Source: Ignavibacteriales bacterium (GTDB taxonomy: Bacteria; Bacteroidota; Ignavibacteria; Ignavibacteriales; SURF-24). Taken from it: a stretch of DNA of 52,821 nucleotides. The notes beneath the pieces are model-generated. The model saw only the letters and a program-made list of their open reading frames with translations. It ran no database searches and was not told where the DNA came from. Made by a program: the position numbers and the translations under genes. Of this stretch, positions 1-8,554 are shown in pieces. How positions within the stretch are numbered: position 1 is the first letter of the stretch; the number at the start of each line of letters is the position of its first letter. The stretch covers positions 1-52,821 of the forward strand of contig QZKB01000158.1 in the NCBI GenBank assembly GCA_003599415.1. The letters run 5' to 3'.

Positions 1-221
1 CATCCGGCTATTCCTATATTTTTTTCGAGTTGAATAAGTTTCACTTCCGGAAATTCAGATTTGACCATTTCATGTGTGCCATCAGATGAAGCATTATCCA
101 CAACAATTATTTCTATGTTTTTATAATCCTGTTCATATACCTTTTTTAAAGTGTTTCTCAGTTCATCCTTCCTGTTATATGAAAGTATATTTACGGTAAC
201 TAATGGCCGGTTATTTTCCAC
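1..221 (-). CDS. Glycosyltransferase family 2, N-terminal part (cut by window edge)
   Basis: Only the first 73 codons lie in the window. The reading frame opens at GTG 221 and stays open to position 1. The N-terminus shows the first strand of a GT-A fold (VTVNILSYNR) and, around residues 38-47, VVDNASSDGT, which matches the nucleotide-sugar-binding strand of GT2 enzymes, followed by NIGIAG. The start overlaps the end of the upstream UDP-galactopyranose mutase gene by 11 bases, so the two are probably translationally coupled. The role is inferred to be addition of a sugar to a surface polysaccharide, possibly galactofuranose given the neighbour. Acceptor and donor cannot be told from this fragment. 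The GTG start is the only start found that fits the fold; an ATG slightly upstream runs straight into a stop in another frame. Confidence 0.8.
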   Translation of the reverse strand, partial: MENNRPLVTVNILSYNRKDELRNTLKKVYEQDYKNIEIIVVDNASSDGTHEMVKSEFPEVKLIQLEKNIGIAG

Positions 222-1311
222 AAACTAATCCATTAAATAATTTTATACTATTTGCCACCACTTGATCCATATTATAATACTGGTATTCTGCCAATCTTCC
301 ACAGAATATAACATCTCTTAAAGATTCACTAAGCATAAGATACTTATGATATAGTTTTCTGTTGGATTCATTAGGAACAGGATAATATGGTTCACCCACT
401 TCTTGAGAATATTCTTTTGATATCGTTGTCGTACTGCTTTCTTGTCCACCTAAATATTTATGTTCAACAACCCTGGTATAACCAATTTCTGCATCAACGT
501 AATTCACTTGTGCCGTACTTTGATAAAATCCCGAATTAAATCTTTCATATTCGAATCTGATTGATCTGTAGGGCAGACTGCCATATTCATAATCGAAAAA
601 GTAATCAATAGGTCCGGTGTAAATCATTTTATTAAACTGTATATCGTTCAGTATAGTTTTATAATCGGTACCCAATATTAGTTCAATGTTTTTATGGTTC
701 AACATTCTTTCAAACATTTTTGTGTAACCATCCTTCGGCATAAACTGGTACTTATCAGTAAAATACCGGCAGTCGTCATTTGTTCTAACAGGAATTCTAC
801 CACATACGGTTGGTGCCAAATCTTTCGGCTCTAAACCCCATTGTTTTTTTGTGTAATACTTAAAAAGCTTTTCAAATAGGTCTTTGCCAACTTGGTTAAT
901 AATTATATCTTCTGAATTTAAAATTGGATATCTCTTTTCCCTTACTTTCTCATAGTATACTTTAACTTCTTGCTCAGAAGTTAAATTTAATCCATATAGC
1001 TTATTTAGTGTTAACCTGTTTATTGGAATTGGATAAAGTTCTCCATTCAATTTTGCCTGAACTTTGTGCTCATAAAACCGCCACTCTGTAAATTGAGATA
1101 AGTATTCAAAAACTTCTTTGCTGTTAGTATGAAAAATATGCGGACCGTATCTATGTACTAAAATTCCATTCTCATCCATTTCATCATACGCATTGCCACC
1201 AATATGATTTCGTTTTTCCACAATTAAAACTTTTTTGCCCAACTGCGAAGCAATTCTTTCTGCCATTACTGAACCGGCAAACCCTGCACCTACAATTAAA
1301 TAATCATACAT
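211..1311 (-). CDS. glf: UDP-galactopyranose mutase
   Basis: Flavoenzyme that interconverts UDP-galactopyranose and UDP-galactofuranose, supplying Galf for surface glycans in the cytoplasm. The 366-residue length is the family norm. Visible marks are the FAD-binding GAGFAGS at residues 8-14, HIGGNAYD near 36-43 and YGPHIFHT near 55-62, all typical of Glf. It starts at ATG 1311, eight bases after the stop of the flippase gene, and its own end overlaps the GTG of a GT2 gene, so flippase, mutase and transferase form one transcription unit. The context says this is the end of an O-antigen, capsule or exopolysaccharide locus that continues beyond the left edge. Confidence 0.95.
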   Translation of the reverse strand: MYDYLIVGAGFAGSVMAERIASQLGKKVLIVEKRNHIGGNAYDEMDENGILVHRYGPHIFHTNSKEVFEYLSQFTEWRFYEHKVQAKLNGELYPIPINRLTLNKLYGLNLTSEQEVKVYYEKVREKRYPILNSEDIIINQVGKDLFEKLFKYYTKKQWGLEPKDLAPTVCGRIPVRTNDDCRYFTDKYQFMPKDGYTKMFERMLNHKNIELILGTDYKTILNDIQFNKMIYTGPIDYFFDYEYGSLPYRSIRFEYERFNSGFYQSTAQVNYVDAEIGYTRVVEHKYLGGQESSTTTISKEYSQEVGEPYYPVPNESNRKLYHKYLMLSESLRDVIFCGRLAEYQYYNMDQVVANSIKLFNGLVCGK

Positions 1312-1319
1312 AAGATTAT

Positions 1320-2573
1320 TCAGTTAAGAATTTTTCTTTTGAATAAATAGATAATCATACTTCCGCTTACAAAAATTTCCGTTACTAACATTGAAAAAGA
1401 AATTCCAATCTCTTTACATAATGGAACTAACAAAAACGCTGACAGGATATTTATTATGCCGGCAGTAACTATAATTCCCGTAAATTCTTTTTTCATATTC
1501 AGATTTAACATTGTCTGTATACCGGTAATATTGCTTAACACAATAATGAAAGGCAGAAATGCAATTATCCTTAAAACTAATACGGAATTGAAATATCCTT
1601 CACCTAAGACCAGTTTAACAATGGCGGGTGCTAGTATAAATATAAATAATGAAACTACAAAGCCGGCAGATCCCACAAGGTAAAACAGCTTCTTAATAAA
1701 ACTCATTCCCTCACTAATTGATTGCTTGAATAAATAAGAAACGTGCGGATAAACAGTCTGGGATATTGTAGAAAATATACCCTGGAATGCCATTCTTATT
1801 TTATCTGCAGCTGAGAAATATCCGACTATAGTATTATTAGTAAAAAGCCCAAGTATAAAAGTATTTGAAATTGTGTATAGATCTATTGCAACATTTGAAA
1901 GGAATAATTGCCAACTTTCATTGACCTGGTATTTAATTTCATGAAAGGCTGGCAAGTAAAACTTTATTTTGAATTTGTATTTTACTATGAACAAGCTGCA
2001 AATTCCAACTAATAAAAATCCAAAGCTGTTTAATATTACCAATAATTCAAAGTCTGATTCCTTTGTTATCAAAAGAAATATAATTAACGTTACCAAAGCT
2101 TTAGCTGTTACGTTCAGTAATGCAATATATTTCATCTTTTCCAAACCCTGGAAAAACCAAATAGGAAAAAGTAAATTTCCCAACACAAATCCGAAAGAAT
2201 AGATATAAATCATTCCATCATTTTTAAAGAATGGAATAGTTACAACAACAACAGAAAAGATTACAAGACTTAAAACAAATAAACACATCTTTACAACCAT
2301 TACCGCGTTAAAAATCCTTTCAACCTTTTCAGGATCATTCCGGTTAATCGAAATATCTCTTGTAGCAGAAAAGTTAAATCCAAAATCTGTTAGCACACTG
2401 AAATATGCGACGAATGCGTTTGCAAAATTAACTAATCCGAATTTTTCCGGACCTAACACACGTACTAAATATGGAAATGTTATTAATGGAAAAATATAAT
2501 TCGATACCTGAAGCACCGATAAAGATGTAAAGTTTTCAATAAGAATTTTATTCCTGATTATTCCTTTAATCAT
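1320..2573 (-). CDS. Wzx-type oligosaccharide flippase
   Basis: Multi-pass inner-membrane protein of the MATE/MVF superfamily polysaccharide-transporter branch, expected to flip lipid-linked oligosaccharide units to the periplasm. The 417 residues are almost entirely hydrophobic helices (about 10-12 can be drawn). The N-terminal stretch with YIFPLITFPYLVRVLGPEKF is highly typical of Wzx proteins, where the first helix is followed by the R-V-L-G-P loop. WFFQGLEKMKYIA near the middle is another family hallmark. It is somewhat shorter than many Wzx (about 430-480 residues). It sits eight bases upstream of glf in the same direction, which supports a role in assembly of a galactofuranose-containing glycan. 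Substrate specificity cannot be read from the sequence. Confidence 0.88.
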   Translation of the reverse strand: MIKGIIRNKILIENFTSLSVLQVSNYIFPLITFPYLVRVLGPEKFGLVNFANAFVAYFSVLTDFGFNFSATRDISINRNDPEKVERIFNAVMVVKMCLFVLSLVIFSVVVVTIPFFKNDGMIYIYSFGFVLGNLLFPIWFFQGLEKMKYIALLNVTAKALVTLIIFLLITKESDFELLVILNSFGFLLVGICSLFIVKYKFKIKFYLPAFHEIKYQVNESWQLFLSNVAIDLYTISNTFILGLFTNNTIVGYFSAADKIRMAFQGIFSTISQTVYPHVSYLFKQSISEGMSFIKKLFYLVGSAGFVVSLFIFILAPAIVKLVLGEGYFNSVLVLRIIAFLPFIIVLSNITGIQTMLNLNMKKEFTGIIVTAGIINILSAFLLVPLCKEIGISFSMLVTEIFVSGSMIIYLFKRKILN

Positions 2574-2639
2574 TATTATAAAATAAATCTTATCATAAAC
2601 GTAATCTGAGAGTTTTATTTAGGTGTGATAATCAAATTA

Positions 2640-2664
2640 CAGTATCAAGTATCCAGCATCCATC
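2640..2664. repeat. Degenerate heptanucleotide tandem repeat
   Basis: Three and a half units of a seven-base motif lie end to end between the flippase start and the EnvC-like gene stop: CAGTATC, AAGTATC, CAGCATC, then CATC. The block starts nine bases beyond the stop codon of the EnvC-like gene. The units differ at one or two positions each. Confidence 0.55.
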
Positions 2665-2673
2665 AAATTCTGG

Positions 2674-3975
2674 CTATCTCAACCAGGCTTCAGGATTCTG
2701 GTTTGCACGTTCACTCCACAATTCGAAATGAAGAACATACCCATCAGTATTTTCAAGAATCTTGGCAATAGAACTTCCCTGCACGACTCTGTCCCCCTCA
2801 CTCACATAAATTTCCGAGAGATGACCATACACTGTCCTGTATTCATCCCGATGAGTAAGTATTAAGACACTCCCAAAACCCGGCAACCAGCTGATAGACG
2901 AAACGACACCATCAGAAACAGCCCTTACAACAGAATTCTCATTCGCTTTAATATCAATTCCATAATTCAGGGTAACTGTATTTAAGTTTTGATTTTTTGT
3001 CTCACCGAATTTACGAATTATTTTTCCATTTTCAACAGGCCAGTTTAATTTCCCTTTAAGAGAGAAAAATGAACCGGATTCACTGACCGGAGTAAAACTC
3101 TTTATCTCTTTAACTGCTTCCTTATCATTATACTTTTTAGTATTTACACTTGCAAGTTCTTTCTTTCTTTCTAATTCTTTTCTTTTTTCTTCTTCAATAA
3201 GATGTGCTATAATTTTCTTAATTTCATTTTGTGAACGTTTTTTAATTTCAATCTCGCCGTACAATGCATCTTTATCTTTCTTAACCGAAGACAGAAATTG
3301 TCTTCGTTTTTCAATTTTACTTTTTAATTCCTGTTCTTCAACTTTCTTCTGCTCAACTACTTTTCTTTTTTCATCAAGTTCCTTTACAAGAAAGGTCCTT
3401 GCATCGCTTAATTTTTTTGTAGTAGCTTTTAAACTGCCAAGTACTTTTTCCCTGTTATCGGTAATTCTTGTTAAATACTTGTACCGGATTAAAGCTTCAT
3501 TAATTGAACCTGCACCAAGCAGCATTGCCCATTTATTTTCAGTACCATATTTATAAATATAGGAGACATATTTAGCATAGCCAGCTTTCAAGGATTTGAT
3601 CTTATTATCATAAGTCCGGATTTCTGCTTCAAGATCCGCAATATTTTTTTCTTTCTTTTTTTCCTCTTGCCTAATAGTTCCGATAACCTTATTAATTAGA
3701 AAACTCTGCCTGTTAAAATTTTCAATTACTTCAACTGCTTTATTCTCCTTTTGAATTGTATTCCTAAGATCACTTTCTAATTTTTGAATTTCGAATTTTA
3801 ATTTATCAAGTTCCCCTTGTTTAGTTGATATGATTTCTTTTTGCTGCGCATATAATTTTGATGAGACAATGATTGCCGAAAGGAGAAAGGAATATAAAAG
3901 AAATTTCTTTGACGTAAATCTTAATTTCGGAATGTCTTGAAAGTATCTTTTCAACATCTGCAATTTATTTTTCAA
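2674..3975 (-). CDS. EnvC-like coiled-coil protein with degenerate LytM (M23) domain
   Basis: Likely periplasmic activator or regulator of peptidoglycan hydrolases. A basic N-terminus and one hydrophobic segment (about residues 25-43) act as signal peptide or anchor. A long charged coiled coil follows (about 45-290), then a LytM/peptidase M23 domain (about 305-433). In an active M23 enzyme zinc is held by H-x3-D and the last His of HxH. Here the first His is Asn337, Asp341 is kept, the first His of HxH is Val414, and His416 and His385 remain. The domain is therefore probably non-catalytic, as in E. coli EnvC. The frame opens at TTG 3975; ATG 3957 is an alternative start. It follows the DUF4292 lipoprotein gene by 14 bases and completes an envelope operon. 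Confidence 0.85.
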   Translation of the reverse strand: MKNKLQMLKRYFQDIPKLRFTSKKFLLYSFLLSAIIVSSKLYAQQKEIISTKQGELDKLKFEIQKLESDLRNTIQKENKAVEVIENFNRQSFLINKVIGTIRQEEKKKEKNIADLEAEIRTYDNKIKSLKAGYAKYVSYIYKYGTENKWAMLLGAGSINEALIRYKYLTRITDNREKVLGSLKATTKKLSDARTFLVKELDEKRKVVEQKKVEEQELKSKIEKRRQFLSSVKKDKDALYGEIEIKKRSQNEIKKIIAHLIEEEKRKELERKKELASVNTKKYNDKEAVKEIKSFTPVSESGSFFSLKGKLNWPVENGKIIRKFGETKNQNLNTVTLNYGIDIKANENSVVRAVSDGVVSSISWLPGFGSVLILTHRDEYRTVYGHLSEIYVSEGDRVVQGSSIAKILENTDGYVLHFELWSERANQNPEAWLR

Positions 3976-3990
3976 CTTTATAATTAAGTT

Positions 3991-4776
3991 CTACAAATTG
4001 ATGATTTCAGCATCATCAGGGATTTCCAGTTTTATCTGAACATTATCTTTATTTACAACAATATTCTTGTATTCAATATCCAGTTGCTGTTTCTCAGTTT
4101 TACGTTCTACCTTAATTGAATATGGTATGGAAATGTTTTCTATTACCCGGAATTTGGAATATGTACCTTCAGCAATAATATTATCTGAAGAATTAAGTAT
4201 CTGGTACTTTGTAATTGCCAGTTCACGCACATCAACAAAATATTTACTTTTCCTGCCCGAATTATTTTCATTATAGGAAAGAATATACCTGTCATACACA
4301 ACTTCATAATTATCCGGTTCTTTTGTTAGCTTAACAGTAAGATTAACCGAACCAACAAGTATATCCATCAATTCGTTGAAGGTAAGATCAACTTTAAATA
4401 TTCTTTTTAAAACATCATTATCGCTGCGGCCTTTGTAAACCACATTGTTCATCATATCGTAAAAAGTAAAATAGTTTGATGAGATTACTGCCTGTGCGAG
4501 GTCAATTCCGAATGGTCCGTAAAAATCTACAAAAACCGAATCAGGTCTGATAAGTTTAACATTAAAACTAATCGAGGTATTCAGTTCCGGTGTAGAAACA
4601 CCGACAGTACCGTTACCTTCAAAGTTTTTAATCTTTCTTCTGTTTGCTTCTAATTTTTTTACAAGACGTTCAGACGGAAGTATTTCGATTGATTCAGTCG
4701 GCTTTGAAGGAATACAACCGTAAATAAGCGGGAACAGAATAGTTACACAAGTGATAATCAGAAGTTTATATTTCAC
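3991..4776 (-). CDS. DUF4292-family lipoprotein
   Basis: Predicted lipoprotein of 261 residues with a lipobox LIYGC (Cys21). The rest is beta-rich and follows the pattern of DUF4292, a family common in Bacteroidota/Chlorobiota and thought to resemble the LolA/LolB fold. Recognisable pieces are NRRKIKNFEGNGTV after the linker and a central PDSVFVDFYGPFGIDLA, where a lipoprotein-carrier fold has its substrate-facing strands. The biochemical function is not established. Its ATG overlaps the stop of the upstream TPR lipoprotein by four bases, so the two are translationally coupled. Since the next gene is EnvC-like, a role in outer-membrane or peptidoglycan maintenance is a reasonable inference. 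Confidence 0.8.
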   Translation of the reverse strand: MKYKLLIITCVTILFPLIYGCIPSKPTESIEILPSERLVKKLEANRRKIKNFEGNGTVGVSTPELNTSISFNVKLIRPDSVFVDFYGPFGIDLAQAVISSNYFTFYDMMNNVVYKGRSDNDVLKRIFKVDLTFNELMDILVGSVNLTVKLTKEPDNYEVVYDRYILSYNENNSGRKSKYFVDVRELAITKYQILNSSDNIIAEGTYSKFRVIENISIPYSIKVERKTEKQQLDIEYKNIVVNKDNVQIKLEIPDDAEIINL

Positions 4777-6584
4777 AGTTCACCTTTTTCAATTTTATTT
4801 TTCAGGTCATGGTTATCGGAATTCAGTTTAAGAGCTTTTTCCCAAACGCTTAAGGCTTCTGTCTTATTTCCTTTTTTAAATAAAACATCACCAAGGTGTT
4901 CAACAATAGTTGAATTATCCGGTTCAGCGTCAATTGCTTTTCTAATATTCAGTTCGGCTAATTCATAATTACCAAGCTGATAATATACCCATCCGATGGT
5001 ATCAAGATAGGATGGATTCTTAGGATCTTTTTCAACGGCTTTGGATACCATATTCAAAGCTCTTTGCAATTCAATTCCTCTTTCAGAAAGAGAATAAGCA
5101 TAATTGTTAAGCACCAACGCATTGGTAGAATCAATCTCCAGGGCTTTGGAATAAATACTGTCACATTCTTTGAACTTCTTTTGTTCATTATAAATCAATC
5201 CAAGTGTACCAAGTAAATCCACGTTTTTCGGTTCAAGCACCAAAGCCTTGTTTAAATATATTATCGCTTCATCATTCTGATTCAACCTGCTTAACGTGTA
5301 TCCCAAAGCAGATAAAGCATTTATATCTGTCGGATTAAGTTCAACAGATTTTTGCAGATAAGGTTCAGCTTCAATAAAACTGTTGGACTGAGACAGCGAC
5401 AAACCAAGTATTAAATTAATCGCAAAGTCATCTGGGAAACTCATCACGGCATCTTCCAGCAGACTAATTGCATCCATATATTTCTTATTGTCAAAATAGA
5501 GTCCGCCCAACCGAACATACGCCTCCCCGTTCCATTTTGCTAAGTCAGTAACCTGTTTAAAATATCTAATTGCAACAGTATCCTTCTTTTCTCTTAAAGC
5601 GATTTCACCAAGGAACATTTTGATCTGCCAATCAGTAGTATCCTTATCAAGTTTAGTGAACATTTCTTTTACTGTGGGCAATAAGGTAGTATCCTTAACC
5701 GATTGTATAAAATAAATTGATCCAACACGAATTTTAGCATCCAGATTAATCTTTGGATTCTCAAGAAGCAAGGAGAACTGCTTTGCAGCCTCTGCCCAGT
5801 TTTCCTGTTGCAGGTATATCTGTCCCTTAAGTTCTATCAATGCCAAATCATCCGGAAACTGCTGAAGTAATTCCTCTACTTTTTTTAAAGCCGGATCATA
5901 TTTTTTTGCTTTCAAATATGTCTCAACTACTAATTTCTGCAAGTCAAGGTTAGAAGGATCAATTGCGGAAAGTTCTTCAACTGATTTAACAGCTTCTTCC
6001 GTATTTCCAAGCCTGTTATAAATTTCTGCAACACGCGCCAGAACATTCCAGTCGGGTCCGTTTGTTTCAATAATTTTCTTATAGATTTCAAGCGCTTTGG
6101 TTGGTTTATTATGTTCATAAATTGAAGCGAGAAAAAACAAAGCCTGAACATCGGATGAATCTTTTCTGATTATTTTTTCGTACGCAATTGCTGCGGAATC
6201 CATTTGCCTGGCTGAGGTATAAATATCCGCCAGCAGATAATAATAATCTGCGTTAGAGGAATCCAACCTTATTGCTTGTTTAGCATTATCTAATGCGAGC
6301 GATAGTTTGTTAAGGATTAAATAATCTTTAGACAATGCATAATGAACACCTGCGGATTTCTCCAATTTTAAAGCATCCTGATATTCGAGTATGGCTGCTG
6401 CATGATCACCTTTCATATCTGCAACGTTTCCGTTAATAAAGTGATCCATTGCTTTCTTGTTTCTTTCAGTTTCACTTAAGTCAGAAGCTTCATTAGTTTT
6501 GGCTTTATCTGTAGATATTTTATCGCTTTGGCACCCGGTAATCAGTACGATTAACACGAGTAACAACTTAGAGTATCTTAACAT
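4773..6584 (-). CDS. TPR-repeat lipoprotein
   Basis: Exported lipoprotein of 603 residues. The signal ends in LITGC (Cys18), followed by a polar linker and then about fourteen tetratricopeptide repeats running nearly to the C-terminus. TPR positions are clear in several units, for example A-x-x-Y-Y-L-L-A-D-I-Y, A-L-G-Y-T-L-S-R-L and N-N-Y-A-Y-S-L-S-E-R-G. The last part (LDTIGWVYYQLGNYELA) is characteristic of long TPR proteins in this phylum. It is a protein-interaction scaffold with no catalytic domain. It is the first gene of the three-gene operon with the DUF4292 lipoprotein and EnvC-like protein, and is divergent from the ATP-grasp gene, so its promoter should lie in 6585-6670. Partners are unknown. 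Confidence 0.88.
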   Translation of the reverse strand: MLRYSKLLLVLIVLITGCQSDKISTDKAKTNEASDLSETERNKKAMDHFINGNVADMKGDHAAAILEYQDALKLEKSAGVHYALSKDYLILNKLSLALDNAKQAIRLDSSNADYYYLLADIYTSARQMDSAAIAYEKIIRKDSSDVQALFFLASIYEHNKPTKALEIYKKIIETNGPDWNVLARVAEIYNRLGNTEEAVKSVEELSAIDPSNLDLQKLVVETYLKAKKYDPALKKVEELLQQFPDDLALIELKGQIYLQQENWAEAAKQFSLLLENPKINLDAKIRVGSIYFIQSVKDTTLLPTVKEMFTKLDKDTTDWQIKMFLGEIALREKKDTVAIRYFKQVTDLAKWNGEAYVRLGGLYFDNKKYMDAISLLEDAVMSFPDDFAINLILGLSLSQSNSFIEAEPYLQKSVELNPTDINALSALGYTLSRLNQNDEAIIYLNKALVLEPKNVDLLGTLGLIYNEQKKFKECDSIYSKALEIDSTNALVLNNYAYSLSERGIELQRALNMVSKAVEKDPKNPSYLDTIGWVYYQLGNYELAELNIRKAIDAEPDNSTIVEHLGDVLFKKGNKTEALSVWEKALKLNSDNHDLKNKIEKGEL

Positions 6585-6670
6585 AAAAAACTTTATTTTA
6601 GTTATTAAAATTTGATCTTATATAGTATAATTACTGGTTACAAATTTAATACTTAATTTATTGTTTTGAT

Positions 6671-7579
6671 ATGGAAAAATTTGACATTGCATTAGCCTAC
6701 ACCTGGGAATATGATGAGGATTTTATAACTTTAACTGAAGAAATGTTCCATAACGATAAACTCACGACATTTCTTATAAAACCTTTTAATGTTTTTGAAA
6801 TAACCGAAAGGCTGAAAAACAGGGATCTTGCATTTCATTGTTACCTTGACAGGGCATCTGATGTTGATGATAATTTTGCTGAGATAGCGCACATACTTAC
6901 AAGAAGAAATGTCAGGATTTTTAATCCTTACAAAAAAGTGCATCATGCAATTGACAAGGCAAGCATGCACCTTGAGTTTATAACTGCAGGAATAAATACC
7001 CCTTATTCAATCATCATTCCTCCTTTTAGCGAAAAAGAACAGCTTTACATTTCTCTTGATGACCTTGAAATTTTAGATAGACCATTCATCATTAAACCCT
7101 GCAACACTACCGGTGGAGGAATGGGTGTAGTTACTGGTGCGGAAACCTTGAAAGATGTACTTCACCACAGGACAAACTTAAACAATGATAAATACCTTTT
7201 ACAGGAAAAGGTTTATCCTATAATACTAAATGATAAAAGATCCTGGTTCAGATGTTTTTGGGCATTTGGAAAACCAATAGCCACCTGGTGGAATGACCTA
7301 ACCCACGAATACACAATCCTTACAAAAGAAGAAATTGATATTTTTGAATTAAGAGGTTTATTTTCCATAACAAGAAAGATTGCAAAGCTTACTGAGCTTG
7401 ATTTCTTCTCCACAGAAATAGTCTACTCATCAAAAGAAAAATTTGTAGCGGTAGATTATGTTAATGATCAATGCGATATGAGATTAAAGTCTAAGCATTT
7501 TGATGGTGTCCCGGATGAAATAGTAAGGCAGATAATTACGAATATGATTGCCGAAGTAAAAAAGCAGAAAGCACAATAA
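6671..7579 (+). CDS. ATP-grasp domain protein, RimK/glutathione-synthase-like
   Basis: Predicted ATP-dependent carboxylate-amine or -thiol ligase of 302 residues. The N-terminal third is a pre-ATP-grasp fold (FDIALAYTWEYDEDF). The core shows the ATP-binding strand and glycine loop FIIKPCNTTGGGMGV around residues 140-154, and LLQEKV near 177-182 where the nucleotide hinge lies. Near the C-terminus FVAVDYVNDQCDM resembles the metal-binding E/D-x-N segment. The substrate is unknown; possibilities include modification of a protein tail or peptide synthesis. It is a single-gene unit, and its stop codon lies two bases from the stop of the convergent rsgA gene. No obvious partner lies alongside. Confidence 0.7.
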   Translation: MEKFDIALAYTWEYDEDFITLTEEMFHNDKLTTFLIKPFNVFEITERLKNRDLAFHCYLDRASDVDDNFAEIAHILTRRNVRIFNPYKKVHHAIDKASMHLEFITAGINTPYSIIIPPFSEKEQLYISLDDLEILDRPFIIKPCNTTGGGMGVVTGAETLKDVLHHRTNLNNDKYLLQEKVYPIILNDKRSWFRCFWAFGKPIATWWNDLTHEYTILTKEEIDIFELRGLFSITRKIAKLTELDFFSTEIVYSSKEKFVAVDYVNDQCDMRLKSKHFDGVPDEIVRQIITNMIAEVKKQKAQ

Positions 7580-7581
7580 AT

Positions 7582-8538
7582 CTAAAACACCATGTCATCT
7601 TCAATTGTCTCAAGTATATTCAGGTAACTTTCATAACGCTCATAAGAAATTAATTCTTTATCAACTGCGCCTGTTACACCACAATCCGGTTCGTGAAAAT
7701 GAGTACAGGTATTAAACCTGCAATCTTTCATATGCGGCTGAAACTCTATAAAATAATGGCTCAGATTTTCCTTGGTTATTCCGTAAGGATCAATCTCTCT
7801 TACTCCGGGTGTATCAATTATAAAAGTATTTTCTTCAACTTCCATTAGTAAACTTGTTACAGTTGTATGCCTGCCCTTTGAAGTTGATTTGCTGATCTCA
7901 GCAGTTTTAAGATTAAGATCCGGGTAGAGGCTATTTAGAATTGATGATTTGCCTACACCCGAATGCCCCCAGAAAATATTTTTTTTTCCTTTCAGTTCTT
8001 TTTTTATGTCTTCAAGTCCGGTTCCGAATTTAGCACAGGTAAGTAACACTTTATAACCAAGGCTTTCATATAATTCAATAAACTTGTTTATCTCTTCTGT
8101 TAAACCAAGATCAACTTTATTGATAAGCAGAATTATTTTTAAATGAGAGCTTTCTCCTGCAACTATAATTCTGTCAACAACTTTATTATTAAAAACCGGG
8201 TCTTTAACGCTGTTCACAATAAACAGGTTATCAACGTTTGAGGCTATAACCTGTTCCAGTCTTTCCCCACGGTATCCAACTCCTTTTAATTTCGGTGCTT
8301 TTCTTGAAAGATAATTTTTCCTATCAGATATTTCATGGATTACCCCGGTTCCATCATTATTAAGTTCATACTCAACCCAATCACCTACAACAGCAATATC
8401 AACCTTAAACAATTTATCCTTTTTAAGGTTGAAATCATTTTTAAATTTTCCTCTGAGAGAACACCTTACAGGATTTTTCAATCCTTCAGGTATTACATAA
8501 TAATCCTTGCTCTCAACTCTTGATATAGTTCCTTTTAT
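7582..8538 (-). CDS. rsgA: Ribosome small-subunit-dependent GTPase RsgA, non-canonical start
   Basis: Circularly permuted GTPase that assists late 30S maturation. The G motifs occur in permuted order: LLINKVDL (G4), GHSGVGKSS (G1), IDTPGVREI (G3), followed by the zinc motif C-x4-C-x-H-x5-C (CRFNTCTHFHEPDC). The first ATG/GTG/TTG in frame is TTG 8481, which would remove the first strands of the N-terminal OB fold. The frame continues upstream to an AUA codon at 8538-8536, which would give M-K-G-T-I-S-R-V-E-S-K-D-Y-Y-V, a normal RsgA N-terminus. An excellent Shine-Dalgarno AGGAGG (8548-8543) lies four bases before that AUA, and no conventional start exists there. I place the start at 8538 by inference. 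GTPase identity is certain; the start is not. Confidence 0.93.
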   Translation of the reverse strand: MKGTISRVESKDYYVIPEGLKNPVRCSLRGKFKNDFNLKKDKLFKVDIAVVGDWVEYELNNDGTGVIHEISDRKNYLSRKAPKLKGVGYRGERLEQVIASNVDNLFIVNSVKDPVFNNKVVDRIIVAGESSHLKIILLINKVDLGLTEEINKFIELYESLGYKVLLTCAKFGTGLEDIKKELKGKKNIFWGHSGVGKSSILNSLYPDLNLKTAEISKSTSKGRHTTVTSLLMEVEENTFIIDTPGVREIDPYGITKENLSHYFIEFQPHMKDCRFNTCTHFHEPDCGVTGAVDKELISYERYESYLNILETIEDDMVF

Positions 8539-8542
8539 AACA

Positions 8543-8548
8543 CCTCCT
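8543..8548 (-). promoter_or_regulatory. Strong Shine-Dalgarno site placing the rsgA start upstream of the TTG
   Basis: On the minus strand this reads AGGAGG and continues as AGGAGGTG, a near-perfect match to the 16S 3' end. It is 4 bases before AUA 8538 and 61 bases before TTG 8481. It therefore supports initiation at the non-standard codon rather than at the TTG. Confidence 0.7.
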
Positions 8549-8554
8549 AAAATG

